From positions 1 through 21,400 of the IMG/VR virus record IMGVR_UViG_3300025759_000841: a stretch of 21,400 nt of DNA; one strand, written 5' to 3'. The translations under genes and the position numbers were made by a program. The stretch is from a virus. Positions 21,346-21,400 of this stretch are shown here, piece after piece. The notes beneath the pieces are model-generated. The model was not told the origin of the DNA. It saw nothing but the letters and a program-made list of their open reading frames with translations, and did not search any database. Each line of letters begins with the position of its first letter. Within the stretch, counting starts at the first letter, position 1.

Positions 21346-21371
21346 CACTCCTCAGGCAAGGGGGGTTGGGG

Positions 21372-21399
21372 TGTTGCAAAAGTGCAACAGTGTTGCAAA
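21372..21399. repeat. TGTTGCA repeat cluster
   Basis: TGTTGCA and its reverse complement TGCAACA form a 7-base inverted repeat with loop AAAG (21372-21389), and a further direct copy TGTTGCAAA follows at 21391-21399, repeating that at 21372-21380. Three half-sites in 28 bases look like a protein binding site. The cluster reaches the window edge and may continue. Confidence 0.6.
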
Positions 21400-21400
21400 T

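Larger units (their letters stand above)
21206..21400. other. Repeat-rich intergenic stretch upstream of the terminase block
   Basis: Apart from a doubtful short ORF this stretch holds no gene. It contains two G-tracts on the plus strand (21268-21279 and 21360-21371), an inverted repeat with 10-base arms (21322-21345) and a TTGCA/TGCAA repeat cluster (21372-21399). It may be a control or packaging-signal region at the border of the late operon. No convincing promoter was found. Confidence 0.6.

Overview
This window is the structural (morphogenesis) region of a tailed double-stranded DNA bacteriophage. Every gene I can support lies on the minus strand, so transcription runs from the right edge (about 21.2 kb) to the left edge. 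Genes are packed with 1-8 base overlaps of the TAATG and ATGA kind or gaps of about a dozen bases. The families present recall uncultured marine phage genomes: a GTA-type holin, a 'GEQSGTWGTTTNTNLG' fibre N-terminus, small Lys/Arg-rich head-region proteins and a GroES-like co-chaperonin. The GTA-type holin and a C-terminal 'RVIQGGK' small protein hint at an alphaproteobacterial host; this is inference. No integrase, repressor, tRNA, CRISPR or insertion sequence was seen. The left end is cut inside a large gene.

Right to left: (1) 21.40-21.21 kb is a repeat-rich intergenic stretch with two G-tracts and two inverted repeats, possibly the junction with an early or replication module outside the window. 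(2) 21.2-17.06 kb holds a small ORF, the large terminase, a nested 44-residue ORF and the portal. (3) 17.06-15.19 kb holds a 31-residue ORF, a 102-residue Lys-rich protein, an extreme Met/Gly/Pro low-complexity protein, and a membrane or lysis-like group: a two-TM protein, a signal-peptide protein and a GTA-type holin. (4) 15.19-11.66 kb holds a coiled-coil protein, a GroES-like co-chaperonin, a probable scaffold, two capsid-associated proteins and the major capsid protein, closed by a strong intrinsic terminator. (5) 11.54-9.98 kb holds three beta-rich, probably capsid-decorating proteins. (6) 9.98-7.99 kb holds small basic proteins, a 52-residue membrane protein and a 228-residue conserved protein. 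(7) 7.99-5.59 kb holds two adaptor or connector proteins flanking a zinc-ribbon protein, plus two small proteins. (8) 5.59-1 kb holds a fibre protein, a tail-assembly-chaperone-like protein, a fibre-like protein built from two tandem repeat families, a further fibre and the start of a large tail protein.

Together these genes make DNA packaging machinery (TerL, portal), the capsid with its scaffold and folding helper, capsid decoration, the head-tail connector, and host-contacting fibres. The P22/SU10-like adaptors, with no tail tube or tape-measure gene between head and fibres, suggest a short-tailed (podovirus-like) particle, but the window is partial. Small terminase, endolysin and replication genes are not visible here. 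The parts least explained by known families are the Met/Gly/Pro protein, the two-family repeat protein and its motif echo in the zinc-ribbon protein, the cluster of basic proteins, and the repeat-rich DNA upstream of the terminase.
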